DNA from: Cryptomeria japonica
Taxonomy: Eukaryota; Streptophyta; Pinopsida; Cupressales; Cupressaceae
Assembly (NCBI RefSeq): GCF_030272615.1
Contig: NC_081405.1
Location: 21,556,047-21,620,046 of the forward strand
Direction: 5' to 3'
DNA: 64,000 nucleotides
Every line of letters begins with the position of its first letter. Position 1 is the first letter of the stretch. The notes beneath the pieces were generated by a model that was not told where the DNA came from, made no database searches, and worked only from the letters and a program-made list of their open reading frames with translations. Shown here one piece after another: positions 43,649 to 54,483 of this stretch. Position numbers and translations under genes: made by a program.

Positions 43649-44505
43649 GAAACTAACAAGAGAGATTGAAGAAAGGAAGAAGAATGAGGAAAAGCTAGCT
43701 CAGTCTTTGAAAGACAAATCTAAAGAATGTTGTAGACTTGAAAATGGGAATGGATAGCTGATGAGTGACCTTCAAGATGATAGACAACATGAGGAAGATC
43801 TTGGAAAGAAGGTCCTACTTCTTAAGTTTAACCTTGAAGCTATAAATGAGTACAAGGAGAAGTTTCTTAAGTTGTTCTTATAGTCATAAGAATCCTAATG
43901 ATACTCAAGGTCCTGGATTTGAGAAAGGTGAAAGATCCAAATTGATAGTGCAGGAGAACAACTTAAGAAATCCTTCGGTAAGGCAATCTAATGCTCATAA
44001 AATAAATGACAACTATTTTGTTTGCAATAAATTTGGTCATATGGCTAGTCAATGCAGAAATAGGATGAACAATAATGGTCAATGTTTTATTGGTCAATGT
44101 GTCAAATGCAATAAGTATGGTCATAAGGAAAATGTATATAGAAGTGTGATAAATAACTTTCAAAATAGGAGAAATGTCAGATGTTATGCACGTAGTAGGT
44201 TTGGACATGTTGCTAATCAATGGAGATCAAGAGGAAATTAGATGAACTTCAGGCCTATGCAAGGAAATGTTGTTTTCTATGCTTGCAACAAATCTAGTCA
44301 CATTGCTAAGTATTGCAGAAGGAAAATTGTGAATAAAAGAGGTCTGGAAGGCAAGAACAAGAATGTGAAGGCAGATGAGAAGGGGAAAGAAAAAGTTGAA
44401 GAGATCAAAGATTATATGAAGAAGACTTGCATAAAGAAGAGTGATGACAATGCAGTGAATGGATCCACACCTAATTTCGATGCTAGAAACTCATCTTGTA
44501 ACTAA
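43649..44505 (+). pseudogene. E5 gag, C-terminal part with zinc knuckles
   Basis: The frame broken at 27439 resumes here (VMKLTREIEERKKNEEK if joined), continuing the coiled coil to about 43890. A frameshift then moves the reading frame by one, and knuckles follow: VCNKFGHMASQC (first Cys lost), CVKCNKYGHKENVY (last Cys lost), CYARSRFGHVANQW and YACNKSSHIAKYC. A TAG at 44239 splits the last two. The region ends in a lysine-rich tail. The arrangement matches the E2 Gag, but each knuckle is damaged, so this copy is old. Confidence 0.7.
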
Positions 44506-44931
44506 GCTAAGGTGTTCGGCCGTAGGGGGATTTTTTCATCAAAATATTTCTAACCCCTTGTTGGAGATCTGTACCTAGTTTTGATAGGTTGTAGAGATGT
44601 ATGTGATGATTACAAATGAATTTATGGAATTTTCTGATCATGATTGATGATTCACAGATGATCTTTTGGGAGAACTCTGTGAATACAACGAATCCGAAAG
44701 AGTTAGGGTTAAGTGAATTTATTATACCTAAAAGTTAGGTATGAAAAAGATAAAAAGAAAATTAACCTTTCATTTCTCACTTTGCATTAAAAGCGGAGAG
44801 AGAATAAGAGTACAACTCAGTAAAAATTCTAGAGATTCAGAGAAAAAAGAAGAGTTGCCATGTGATCTTGCATCCATTGGAAGGTATTTATCAGTTGACC
44901 CTTTTTCAGTTTAAAGCTTAATTTTTTGGAT
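44506..44931 (+). other. E5 spacer between gag and ORF2
   Basis: No coding seen in about 425 bp. E2 has a gap of similar size in the same place, which suggests a shared layout and perhaps separate expression of ORF2. Confidence 0.5.
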
Positions 44932-45651
44932 ATGGCATCTTTTGGTATTGCGACCCCATTGGTAGTAGATTTTAGTGATATGGAAAGGCCTAATTTCAAG
45001 AAGCGTCCATATAAGTCAATGGAGGATGATCCGAGTGATGCATTTTCATCAATCACTTATAGAGTGTTGCATGTGGAATATATTAGGGCTTACATCCACT
45101 GTAACATTGAGGAGCTTGAAAGTTCCCAAATGATGAAATTATACACTCAGGACATGATTGATGGAATCGGAAGCCTGAAACCTGAATTTGAGTCAATTGA
45201 GGAGAAGGGTTTCACACACTTCATCAAATTTATAGTGTTCAATGAGAATGAGTGGGTTTGATAGATTTTGAGTAGAATGCATGATGAATTCATGCGGCTT
45301 GATAAACCTTACAAGATTACCAAGAGTGCAATTAAGGAGGTAACATGCTTGAGCTCAGTCATTGAGGTACCTACCTTAAGAAATGCTAAGAAATAGACGG
45401 TAAAAGAGGCAACTAGTTCTCAGATTGACAAAAGGGAAATGCCAATTAGTGATATTGTTGAATATGATGTCAGATTTGCAGCAATGGTGATGTGATACAA
45501 GATATTTCACTCTAGCCGAGATAATTCAGTATCTGGTATGACTATCTATGTAGCCTATCAGATGTTAAAGGAAGATAAGAAATATGATTTGTGTGAAGTG
45601 CTCTGGAGTGAGCTATTAAGCAATTTAAAGAATATCAAATAGGATAAGAAG
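44932..45651 (+). pseudogene. E5 ORF2, N-terminal part (same family as E2 ORF2)
   Basis: ATG at 44932 opens a frame homologous to E2 ORF2. Matching pairs include YRVLHVEYIRAY with NRVLLVEDVRFF, CNIEELE with CRVEELG, ILSRMHDEFMRL with VLSRVHDDFMWL, and KITKSAIKEVT with NITKKRIHLIT. Stops occur at 45259 (TGA) and later (TAG, TGA, TAG). Further motifs not seen in the shorter E2 copy are YDLCEVLWSELLSNLKNIK near 45590. E7 interrupts the frame after AGAAG at 45647-45651. No known family is recognised. Confidence 0.65.
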
Positions 45652-45652
45652 T

Positions 45653-47013
45653 TGTTGGGAACAACAATGAAGGAAAACTGAGAGGGGGGTGAATCATTTT
45701 TCACAAAATTAGCAAAATTAACCTCAAATGCAAATTTGATTAACTACAACAACAAAAAAGATAAGAAAATTGATAGCACAACACACAGCACCAATATTTT
45801 GATGTGGAAAACCCGGATAAGGGAAAAACCATGATGGGAACCTACCCACAATAAGATGATACTCTGCAGTAGTATGTGAAAATAATTACAATGGGGAATG
45901 CGCATGCATTCAGGCTCACTGCCTAGAGCTCACTGCTCAAAATAAAATAACTTGGAAGGCTACAACCCTTAGGGAAGGTTCACTACCTTACAAGGAAGTC
46001 TCACTAACATACAAAATATTTAGACAACAATCCAGAATCAAATGAACTAAAAGAATAGCATCTACAAATTCTTGATGACAATTCCAGTTAAGCACACTTG
46101 TCTTCTCTGCAACACTTCAAGATCTGCTCAATCACAATTTTAAAGGATGTATTTTCTTGTTTGCACCTTTACCATTCTTTGATAAATGCAGACACCTCAC
46201 CAACACCCAAATTACATGACAATATCACCTATTTATACAAGTCATCAACCTTGACTACAAGGTCGACCAAACCCTCAACTCACAATTATAAAATTATATC
46301 ACATGATACATATGAGAACCACCAGACCAATATAATGATATAAATGACATAACATGGACCTAAATCAAATTCTCAAACACTCAACACCACCAGAATCAAC
46401 TTCAAGATCAACCGCAACACGCTACACCACCAAATAGGTCTCATATAGCATGAACAACACCACCAGATAAACAAAACACCAAAACCATGCACAACAATCA
46501 ATGTAGATCATCAAAACAAATAGGACATAATTAGGAAACACCAAGAAGAATGTTAGAATCATTTGTAATAGTTGTACCAACAACACTTATCAAATCTTCA
46601 TCGATCAACATCTGAAACTCAAGAACACTCAAACAACAACAACTGCCACAAGGAAAGATAACTTGTAGAGCATAAAATCATGAACCATCTGAAATGAAGA
46701 TACACATGAACATCCAAAACAAACTCCCAAAGTCTCAACTCAAGATCTGTTCACATTGAAATATATCGAAGGAAATATCAAACTCTGCAAAGCACTGATC
46801 AGAAGAACCAAACTATAAACTGAATCATATGATATGATCAATTAAACTCCCGAATCACTGAAACCAATATAGAGAGATATAATGATACTAGAAATACTCC
46901 AAATACCAAACCTCGATCCCAATAAACCAATATGCAACTACCAGAGCAATAAATCATAGGAATACTTTGACGTCAATGACAATAACATATCCTAGCAGCA
47001 ACAATGTCTAGCA
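45653..47013 (-). repeat. E7 3' LTR
   Basis: Starts TGTTGGGAACAACAATG on the plus strand and ends GTCTAGCA. It holds CTGAGAGGGGGGTGAATCA close to the start and GGGAAAAACCATGATGGG near 45822-45840. Confidence 0.85.
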
Positions 47014-47030
47014 ATCTCGCCCTTTGGCAT
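47014..47030 (-). other. E7 polypurine tract
   Basis: Minus-strand GCCAAAGGGCGAGAT precedes the LTR start TGCTAGACATTG. One C interrupts the purine run compared with the tracts of E4 and E8. Confidence 0.7.
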
Positions 47031-47365
47031 CGATGGAAACATATGGATGTGAAAAAAAATCAATGCAAAGAAATAAAACATCTCCAACAAACTTCCCCTA
47101 AGATAAAGCTCACAAAAGATCAAGCTCACCAATAGTAGATAAGATAGTTTTTCACATGGTTTCTCTCCCCATTTGACATCAATGACAAACGTTCTCAAAA
47201 CAAAAAACCAAACGCACTCTCCCTCTTAGATGAACAAATCATGATTATAAAAAGATCAAGTGAACCACAAACAAACTAATCCATCAAAGGAGCAACATAA
47301 ACTGATCAATCAGGACAAAAAGGGTAAAATTGTGAAGTCCACCGAATTGATGCAACTCAATGCCT

Positions 47366-48111
47366 CTAGTTCCCATTAGGAGGGGTGGATACCCCTAACT
47401 TGTCTCTCAAATAGACAAACATATCTTCATGCAAAGGTTTGGTGAAAATATCAGCAATTTGTTCCTTTGTAGACACATACTCTAACTTCACTTCCTCTTC
47501 ACTGACTTTTTCTGTCAAGAAATGATACTTGATTGATACATGTTTAGTCTTTGAATGTTACACCAGGTTCTTTGACATATTAATAGCACTGGAATTATCA
47601 CAATATATGATAGTGGGCTCATCAAAGATAACTCTAATATTCTTCAACATTTGTTTCATCTAGACTACCTGAGTGTAGTTACTAGCAATAGTAATGTATT
47701 CAACGTCAACAATAGATAGGGAAACTAAATTTTATTTCTTACTCACCTATGAAACCAATTTCTTACCCAAAAAGAATGCACCACTAGAGGTACTCTTCTG
47801 GTCATCAACATCACCAGCCCAATTAGCACCAGTGTAAGCACATAACATGAAATCATCATTCCTCAGATACCACAAACCATAATCCATAGTTCCTTTCAAG
47901 TATCTGAATATCCTCTTTACAACAGTGACATGATTCTCTTTACGATCAGCTCGATATCTAGCAGCCATGCACACAACATGCATAATGTCAAGTCTACTTT
48001 GAGTAAGGTATAGCAGTCCACCAGCCATGGATCTATACAAGGTCTGATTAGCTTTTAGAGATTCATCATTCTTAGACAATTTGCAGCCAGTCACCATAGG
48101 AGTTCCAACCG
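47366..48111 (-). pseudogene. E7 pol, C-terminal part: RT end and RNase H
   Basis: It encodes [53 protein letters not shown] and, after frameshifts and stops, a YCDNSSAINMSKN-type RNase H end and ADIFTKPLHEDMF. The stop at 47366 lies in the normal place for copia pol. E9 separates it from the rest of RT. Confidence 0.8.
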
Positions 48112-48116
48112 GTTTA
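48112..48116. other. E9 target-site duplication, left copy (GTTTA)
   Basis: GTTTA recurs at 49632-49636. Removing E9 and one copy restores the E7 codons for DSKPVGTP exactly, which confirms both ends. Confidence 0.92.
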
Positions 48117-49631
48117 TGTTGGCATATGTACAGAGTATGTTGACATGATGATATTGTATGTTGTCATTGATGTCAATATGTTCAAGAGAATCGGTATGAT
48201 ACTGAGAAACAGTATGTCAATATGTTCAAGAGAACCGGTATGATACTGAGAACTAGTATATGTGAGAATCGGTACAACTTGTGAACTGGTATATGTAAGA
48301 ACCGGTATAACATAGTAAAGCAATATGTTTGAAGTGAACCGGTGCTGGTATGAGCACTAATCTATGGAAGTTTTGCATGACTACCGGTTGGTAGTCTTAG
48401 CTTCAGGGTTTCTGGTTGAAGTGTTCCAAGCCTGTGTGATTCAACTGATGACATCGTGTGATGAGTTAGCATTGTAATGGAGATCAGATCGTGTTGCCAT
48501 GATAGCCTTGTGCACGTGAAGGATATTGCATGAAGGAGATTGATCCTATCTACCTTGAGAATGTGCGAAGTCTCTATAAACGGTGGAGAACGCGTGATGG
48601 GTTATTGCCTCCAAGATGCGGTGAAGAATGAATGATGGAGAACGTCTTGAGATCTTTTCAAGACCGTTGTATTCAAATGCAAAGTGTTCAATGGTCAAGT
48701 GAACCGTTTAAATTGCTCAACCTAAATGTTTAGGGTTTAGGGTTTATGCTACCGACCTATCTGTTTCCTATAAGGTCAATGTTGTGTTTCATGTTGAGGT
48801 TGTTGGCAAATGTTGTGTGTGTATCTAAGTGCAAAGATACGTGATTCTTGCTAGACCAGCTATGAGAATAGATACCTACAGAGTGTGAGTGCAGAAGGAA
48901 GGAACTGAAGCTGCACTAGCATTGAGTGTTGTTACCAGATCATTGTAATACATGTTGATCTCTAACCACTTCAATAGTTGGAAAATCCCTTAACAGGGTA
49001 GCTTTAACCAGCTTGTTGTAAATCCTTTAACAGGGTGACTCAAAATCATTGAGCTCTAAAATCCTCTAACAAGGTAACCTTTAACAAGGTTTAATCCTTA
49101 ACCGGGTATTTGAGCCATCCCTTAACCGGGTGATCCCTAGCAGGATCAGTTCCTAACAGAACCTGCTATAACAGTCTTTAACCAGACTAGGCTCCTAACA
49201 GAGCAAACTTCTAAAGAGTTCAAGAACAGCTTGTGGGTATTCATCCCCATCGTGTTTTTTCCCAGTTGGGTTTCCATGTGAAAAATATGTGTGTTATGTG
49301 TGATGCCTTTCATGTGATGCTTTGTTATTCTCTGTTAAGTGGTAAAGAATGTTGAACCAGTAATTCTTTACATTTTTGTTGCAATATTACTAGTGTATGC
49401 ATATGGGTGAAGTGGAAATAAGATGTTAGATTGTGTGGAAAGTTGAGTTACCAGTTTATGTCTTTCACTATGCTTAACCGGTAGTAATCTGGTTTAGACT
49501 GGTGTTATTGCTTGCCAGTCAAAGTGCAGAGTTCTCAGTCAAACCGGTTCAAGGAAAAAAATTTATCAGTACTGATTACCCCCCCCCTCTTAGTACTAGT
49601 TTGGTACTAACTGTTCATCATTGATTAATTA
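48117..49631 (+). repeat. E9: solo LTR (about 1.5 kb) inside E7 RT
   Basis: It starts TGTTGGCATATGTACAG and is bounded by exact GTTTA repeats. It carries a CCGTGTTTTTTCCC-like block near 49250 followed by GGGTTTCCATGTG, and a C-run TTACCCCCCCCCTCTTAGTA near 49577-49596, both seen in the other copia LTRs, in plus orientation. No gag or pol lies within. The last bases (GATTAATTA) do not end in CA, so the right end has changed or holds a few extra bases. Its left 250 bp has a repeated ACCGGTATGATACTGAG-type unit. Confidence 0.78.
48180..48350 (+). repeat. Short repeats with ACCGGT palindromes in E9
   Basis: A unit of about 53 bp starting TCAATATGTTCAAGAGAA is present twice (about 48173 and 48217), followed by looser AACCGGTATA-like words to 48345. 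Some copies read ATCGGT or ACTGGT, as expected if CpG in ACCGGT decays. Confidence 0.75.
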
Positions 49632-49636
49632 GTTTA

Positions 49637-50640
49637 GAATCTTCTAACCCAAACTTCTTCAGTAATTCCTTCACATATTTAGCTTGAGATACAAAACTTA
49701 ATTTTCTAGTCTGTGAAATCTGCAAACCTAAGAAAACTTTTATTTCTCCTATCATAGACATCTCAAATTTTTTCTGCATATCATAGGAAAATTTCATACT
49801 CAAGTCATCATCTCCTCCAAATATAATGTCATCAACAAAAACTTCAGCAATCAAAATGTTATCATTCTCAATCTTAAAATATGGATTACTATTAGCAGTA
49901 CCTTTATTAAATCCTAATTTTTAGCAGATACTTATCCAATCTAGCATACTTGGCTCTAGGGGCTTGTTTTAGTCCATAAAGAGATTTCTTTAGTTTGCAT
50001 AACATGTCTCCGTCATCTAATGATAAAAATCCATCAAGTTTCTCAATGTAGAATTCTTCCTCAAGATCACTATTCAAAAAGGCTGACTTGACATGCATCT
50101 GGTATACCTGAAAATCCTTATAAGTAGCATATGCAAACAATAGTCTAACATCTTCAAGTCTAGCTACCAGAGCAAAAGTCTCCTCATAATTAATTCCTTC
50201 CTTTTGTGAATATCCTTTGCATACCAATCTTCCTTTATTTCTAACATCTTCACTGGCTTCATTCAATTTATTCCTGAATACCCATTTAGTACCAATCACA
50301 TTCTTTTCTTTAGGTCTAGGCACAAGTTCCCATGCATTATTCTTTTCAATCTGATTTAATTCTTCTTCCATATCCTTTATCCAATTTTCATCTTTTCAAG
50401 CTTCAACAACATCTTTTGGTTCAATTTTAGAAATCAACATACCTCTTTAGTAGCTAGCCTTCTTCTAGTCATCACGCCTTTATTTTTATCACCAATGATC
50501 CGATTTTCAGAATGATTTAATCTTACATACCTCAAATTATTTTGATTATTTTGATTTTTAGTTTCCTGCACTTCTTCACTGACAACAACAATATCTGGAT
50601 TAACTATCTCTATTGGATCATTCTGCTTCAATTATTTAGT
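49637..50640 (-). pseudogene. E7 pol: RT core
   Basis: RT motifs in order on the minus strand: [65 protein letters not shown], then [13 protein letters not shown] with the catalytic DD, and FLGLQISQT. A frameshift near 49915 and others near 50400 break the frame. It closely parallels E8 (54952-56055) but is more decayed. The start of this segment holds the linker with RYVRLNHSENRI. Confidence 0.88.
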
Positions 50641-51872
50641 TTGAATTTGCGTTAAAACAACATTCTGATCATCATCATATCCATATGCTCTGATTATTTT
50701 CCATAGTTCTCATCAACCTTCACATTTGCACTTTTCAGTATCTTTCTTAGTCTCTTATTGTAGCACTGGTAGGATTTTCTGTTTGTTGAATATCCCAAGA
50801 AAATTCCTTCATCACTTCTTACATCAAAATTTCCTATATCCCCATCTCTCTTGATATAACACTTGCTTCCAAAATTTTTGAAATATCTCACAGTAGGAAC
50901 GTGACCAAACCATAGCTCATAAGGAGTCTTACCAGAATCACCTTTTATATGCACTCGGTTGAACATGTAAACATAAGTGCTAACAACTTATCTCCAGTAG
51001 ATCTTCAGAACATTTTCTTCAATCAGCATAGTCCTTGTAGCATCCAAGATAGTTATGTTCTTTCTTTCAACAACTTCAGTCTATTGTGGGGTTCTAGGAG
51101 CATATAATTGTCATCTAGTTCCATGCTTCTCACAAAATGAGTCAAACTCACTAAAACAAAATTATCCTCTATTAGATCTCATAAATTTCAGCTTCAATCC
51201 TATCTTAGTCTCAACCTTTGCTTTGAATATCTTGAGTTTGTCCAATTATTCTGATTTTTCCCTCAAAAAAGGCAACCCACATCATCTTGGAATGATCATC
51301 AATCAGTAATATGAAATATTTGTCACCCTACACACTTCTTATACTTGTAGGTCCACATAAGTCAGTATGCACAAGATCTAGCAATCCATCAGATGTATAC
51401 TTCTTACTCTTGAAATAAATTTGTGTTTGCTTTCCCATTTGACATTCCTTACATACTATATTAGTAGGCTTAAAAATTTTAGGTAAATCTCTAACAACTT
51501 GAGTAGAATTGATCTTAATCATTGAGTCAAAATTAACATGACACATTCTCCTATGCCACAACCAACTTTCATCAATCTGAACAATCAAGCAACTTTTTTC
51601 ACTGGCATTCAAATGAAAGATATTACCTTCAGGCTTAGTTCCTAATGAAATATCTATACTGAAGGCATTTAGGATATTGCAGTTTCCATTCTTGAATTGC
51701 AAATCATAACCTTTGTCAACCATCTGTCCAACACTTAAAATATTATGCTTCAAACCTTCAACATACAAGACATCATTAGTGTTATTCTTACCATCAAAGG
51801 AAATAGATCCTCTACCACGGATCACACAGGCTGTGTCATCTCCAAATCTCACTATTCCACCATCATACTTCT
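50641..51872 (-). pseudogene. E7 pol: gag-pre-integrase and integrase
   Basis: It encodes RFGDDTACVIRGRGSISF, GLKHNILSVGQMVDKGYDL, the HHCC zinc site (HRRMCHVNFD ... CKECQMGK) and the first integrase Asp in VHTDLCGP. The rest of the catalytic core is badly broken near 51000-51310, where the frame shifts. HELW-like motifs (KTPYELWFGHVPTV) and EGIFLGYS follow. The function would be insertion of cDNA, now lost. Confidence 0.85.
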
Positions 51873-51874
51873 AT

Positions 51875-52849
51875 GTGAATCCACAATAGTGTGTTACTTT
51901 TTTGTCAACTTTGACACTGCAATATTCATTTTCAGAAAAAAAAAAAAAAAAAAAAACACTTCAGATTCAGACACCTATTACTTCTAAACCGTAAGAAATT
52001 TGTAGATGATGTGAACTAGTGATTTGTGTCATTTTGTATATAGATTCTAAAAATATTTTTTTTGATAATTTTTGGAATCAATTTTCTTCCATTTTTCTAT
52101 GTCCCTTAAAAACTAGGTTTTTTCTAAAAATAACATTTTTAAAGAGTGCTACTCACTTTGTATAGCATAACTTTTTTTCTATAATAGATATGAATGTGAT
52201 TATTTTGAATTTGGTTTTGTAATATTATCTTTAAAAATTCATATTTTATTAAGATTTAAAGTCGAGTTAATTGTAATTTTGACATATGTCCATTTGATAT
52301 TACATAACTTGTTTTATATGTAACAAAAATCAATTTTATTTTTTTGTTGGAAAGAGGACTTCAATACCTAGTGCGTAAATATTCTTCAAAAAAAAATTGG
52401 CGACGTTTACTATTTTTCCATAAGAATTGAACAAAGAAGTTCATGTTTGGTGAAAACCCTACATTCATAAGAAATAAATAAAAATATATTAATGAAATTA
52501 AATATATTAAAAATTATACTATTTGGAAAGCTTATAATAAGGGATAAATACTTTAAAAAACAACAAAACTTCTAAATGAATTCATTTGAGCCCCCAAAAG
52601 CTAATGTAAAATTCATTTTTTTTATCAGCATTTGATAGATGCAAAGGAGACTCCATTCCAAGTATGATTTAGAAGTAGAGAGGTTCTCTACAAGAAATTT
52701 TGATCTAAGAGCCTTTTATCTAACTCTCTTCAATTAATTACTTCAAATGGGACCTCTTAAAGTTTAAATCATTATATTTTCTAAAAAATGTATGATTTCA
52801 GCAAAAATTAGGATGTATGAAAAAGTGGGAACCAACATTGTGACTTCAC
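51875..52849. mobile_element. E10: probable small DNA transposon inside E7
   Basis: This 975-bp AT-rich block splits the E7 protein between KME and YDGGIVRFG. Its ends are similar in inverted orientation: GTGAATCCACAATAG at the left and, on the minus strand, GTGAAGTCACAATG at the right. An AGAA core is kept on both flanks, so a target duplication is likely but decayed. It holds a run of 21 A at 51936-51956 and no ORF of note. A MULE- or hAT-derived non-autonomous element is plausible; I cannot tell which. Confidence 0.5.
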
Positions 52850-53045
52850 CATTCTCCATTTTCACAAATTTTCTTTTATCACCAGTTATATGATGTGAAC
52901 AAGATATATCAATCACCCATTCATATTTCTCTTCAACTTTAGCAGCTAAAGATTTCTCTTCAATAGTGTATATTGTAGAATCAACAGGTGCTAGTCCATC
53001 TTCTTTAATCAGAATAAACACAATTTAATCTCCTTCTAATTCTTT
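52850..53045 (-). pseudogene. E7 gag-protease junction fragment
   Basis: On the minus strand it reads IKEDGLAPVDSTIYTIEEKS then KYEWVIDISCSHHITGDKRKFVKME. The latter is the copia aspartic protease start, where DSG has become DIS. E8 lies upstream (between codons of GFTDED and ELEGD) and E10 downstream. Confidence 0.82.
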
Positions 53046-54098
53046 TGTTAGGTCCCGGATACAACTGAGAAGGGGGGGGGGGGGCGGTGAATCAGTTGTA
53101 AAATAAATTCAAACCAAAAACTTATTAACCAACTTAAAGCTTCATACCGGTAAACCAGTTAAGTATGTCGGTAGACAGTGTTAATAGTAAATTGCTATAT
53201 CGGTAATATTTAATGCATGAAACATAAACATAAACTCATCCACGACTCATGACACCAATATTTGTACGTGGAAACCCTGTAAGGGGAAAAACCACGCTGG
53301 GAAACCTTACCCACAATCAGATGATACTACTCCAGATAGTAAGTGTACAAAGAGGGGTCTGCACATGCAGAAAGGCCAACAGCCTAGAGCTCACTGCTCA
53401 ATCACAAATGGGAGTCACACTGACTACAGTTGGATGGTTAAATCCAATAAGAATGTACTGCTCAAAATAGCATCTTCATATGCTGGATTTAGTACTGGTG
53501 TAATGCTGATATGCTTCTACAAGAACTTAACTTCACCTTCAAATGATGTCTTCGTGTATGCCTTTGCTTGATCTCACATATACCTTTACTCAAATCTTTT
53601 TCGCATTCCACACTTTATCTTACAAATAAGATCTTACATTTATACCATACCCTAAGACCAATTTTAGTAGGTCGGCTCTCCAAGATATTACAATAAAAAC
53701 ATTTTACAAATAATATAATATTTGATGCAATAACCGATTAAACATGTTAGCTTAATGCATTTGCAACAATAATAAATCATCTCCATAGCGTTCCATGCTG
53801 ATCTGGAAAAGATAAACTTGTTGGTGTAACCCTAGATAACCTGGACCTATTTGTCGGTAAAAGCAAATATACAAATATGAATATACCAATGATTATTTCT
53901 TCAAAATAAAGTGTCCACATGATGTCTTCGATATTACCAAGTGTCTTCCATGTCATTCCAGGTACTGGTGAACATTATATCTTGCTGGTTAACCATATAC
54001 CAGTAACTGTTGCACAGATTACTGCTTACCGGTGAATGTTGCTGGATCTCCAAAGTAGGTGTTGACATCAATGACAAAACCATACCAAAATACCAACA
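53046..54098 (-). repeat. E8 3' LTR
   Basis: Starts TGTTAGGTCCCGGATAC and ends AAATACCAACA on the plus strand. It has a long G-run (about 53071-53086, one C inside) and GGGGAAAAACCACGCTGGG near 53283-53301. Confidence 0.92.
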
Positions 54099-54114
54099 AT
54101 CTCCCCCTTTGGCA
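54099..54114 (-). other. E8 polypurine tract
   Basis: Minus-strand GCCAAAGGGGGAGAT runs into TGTTGGTATTTTGG. Further purine tracts of similar type lie at about 54195, 54310 and 54398. Confidence 0.85.
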
Positions 54115-54483
54115 TTGATGGCAACACAAGATGGAAAAACCATCAAAGTGCCAAAACAGAAATGCCAAATACAAAAACCAACAATCTTCATTTCTCCCCC
54201 TGGGAGTAACAATACCAATTTCTCATACCAATTTTCTTTAAATGTGTTTTTCAAAATCTCTCCCTTAAAATCTCTTTTTCTTACCAAAAAGATAATGTGT
54301 TTTTCCATAGATATCTCTCCCCCTTTGACATCAAATGCCAAAGTCACGAAAGGTCAAGTTCATACAAAATACCAACCAATTCAATATACCAACTACTCCC
54401 CCTGAGAAGTAGCTTCCTCATCAAATACCAGGATAAAAGATTTGTCCATTTAATTCTGTCGGTTGATGACAATCATCAACTAT
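54115..54483 (-). other. E8 3' untranslated region with extra purine tracts
   Basis: Between the pol stop (54484) and the PPT there is no coding sequence. Three further CTCCCCCT blocks on the plus strand give purine runs on the minus strand. Multiple PPTs upstream of the 3' LTR are described for Sireviruses. Confidence 0.65.

Noticed and set aside
43846-44241. The MSTRRSF-type start as the true gag start
   Set aside because: The upstream coiled-coil frame from 27147 joins across the E6 insertion, so this ATG is internal and in a shifted frame.
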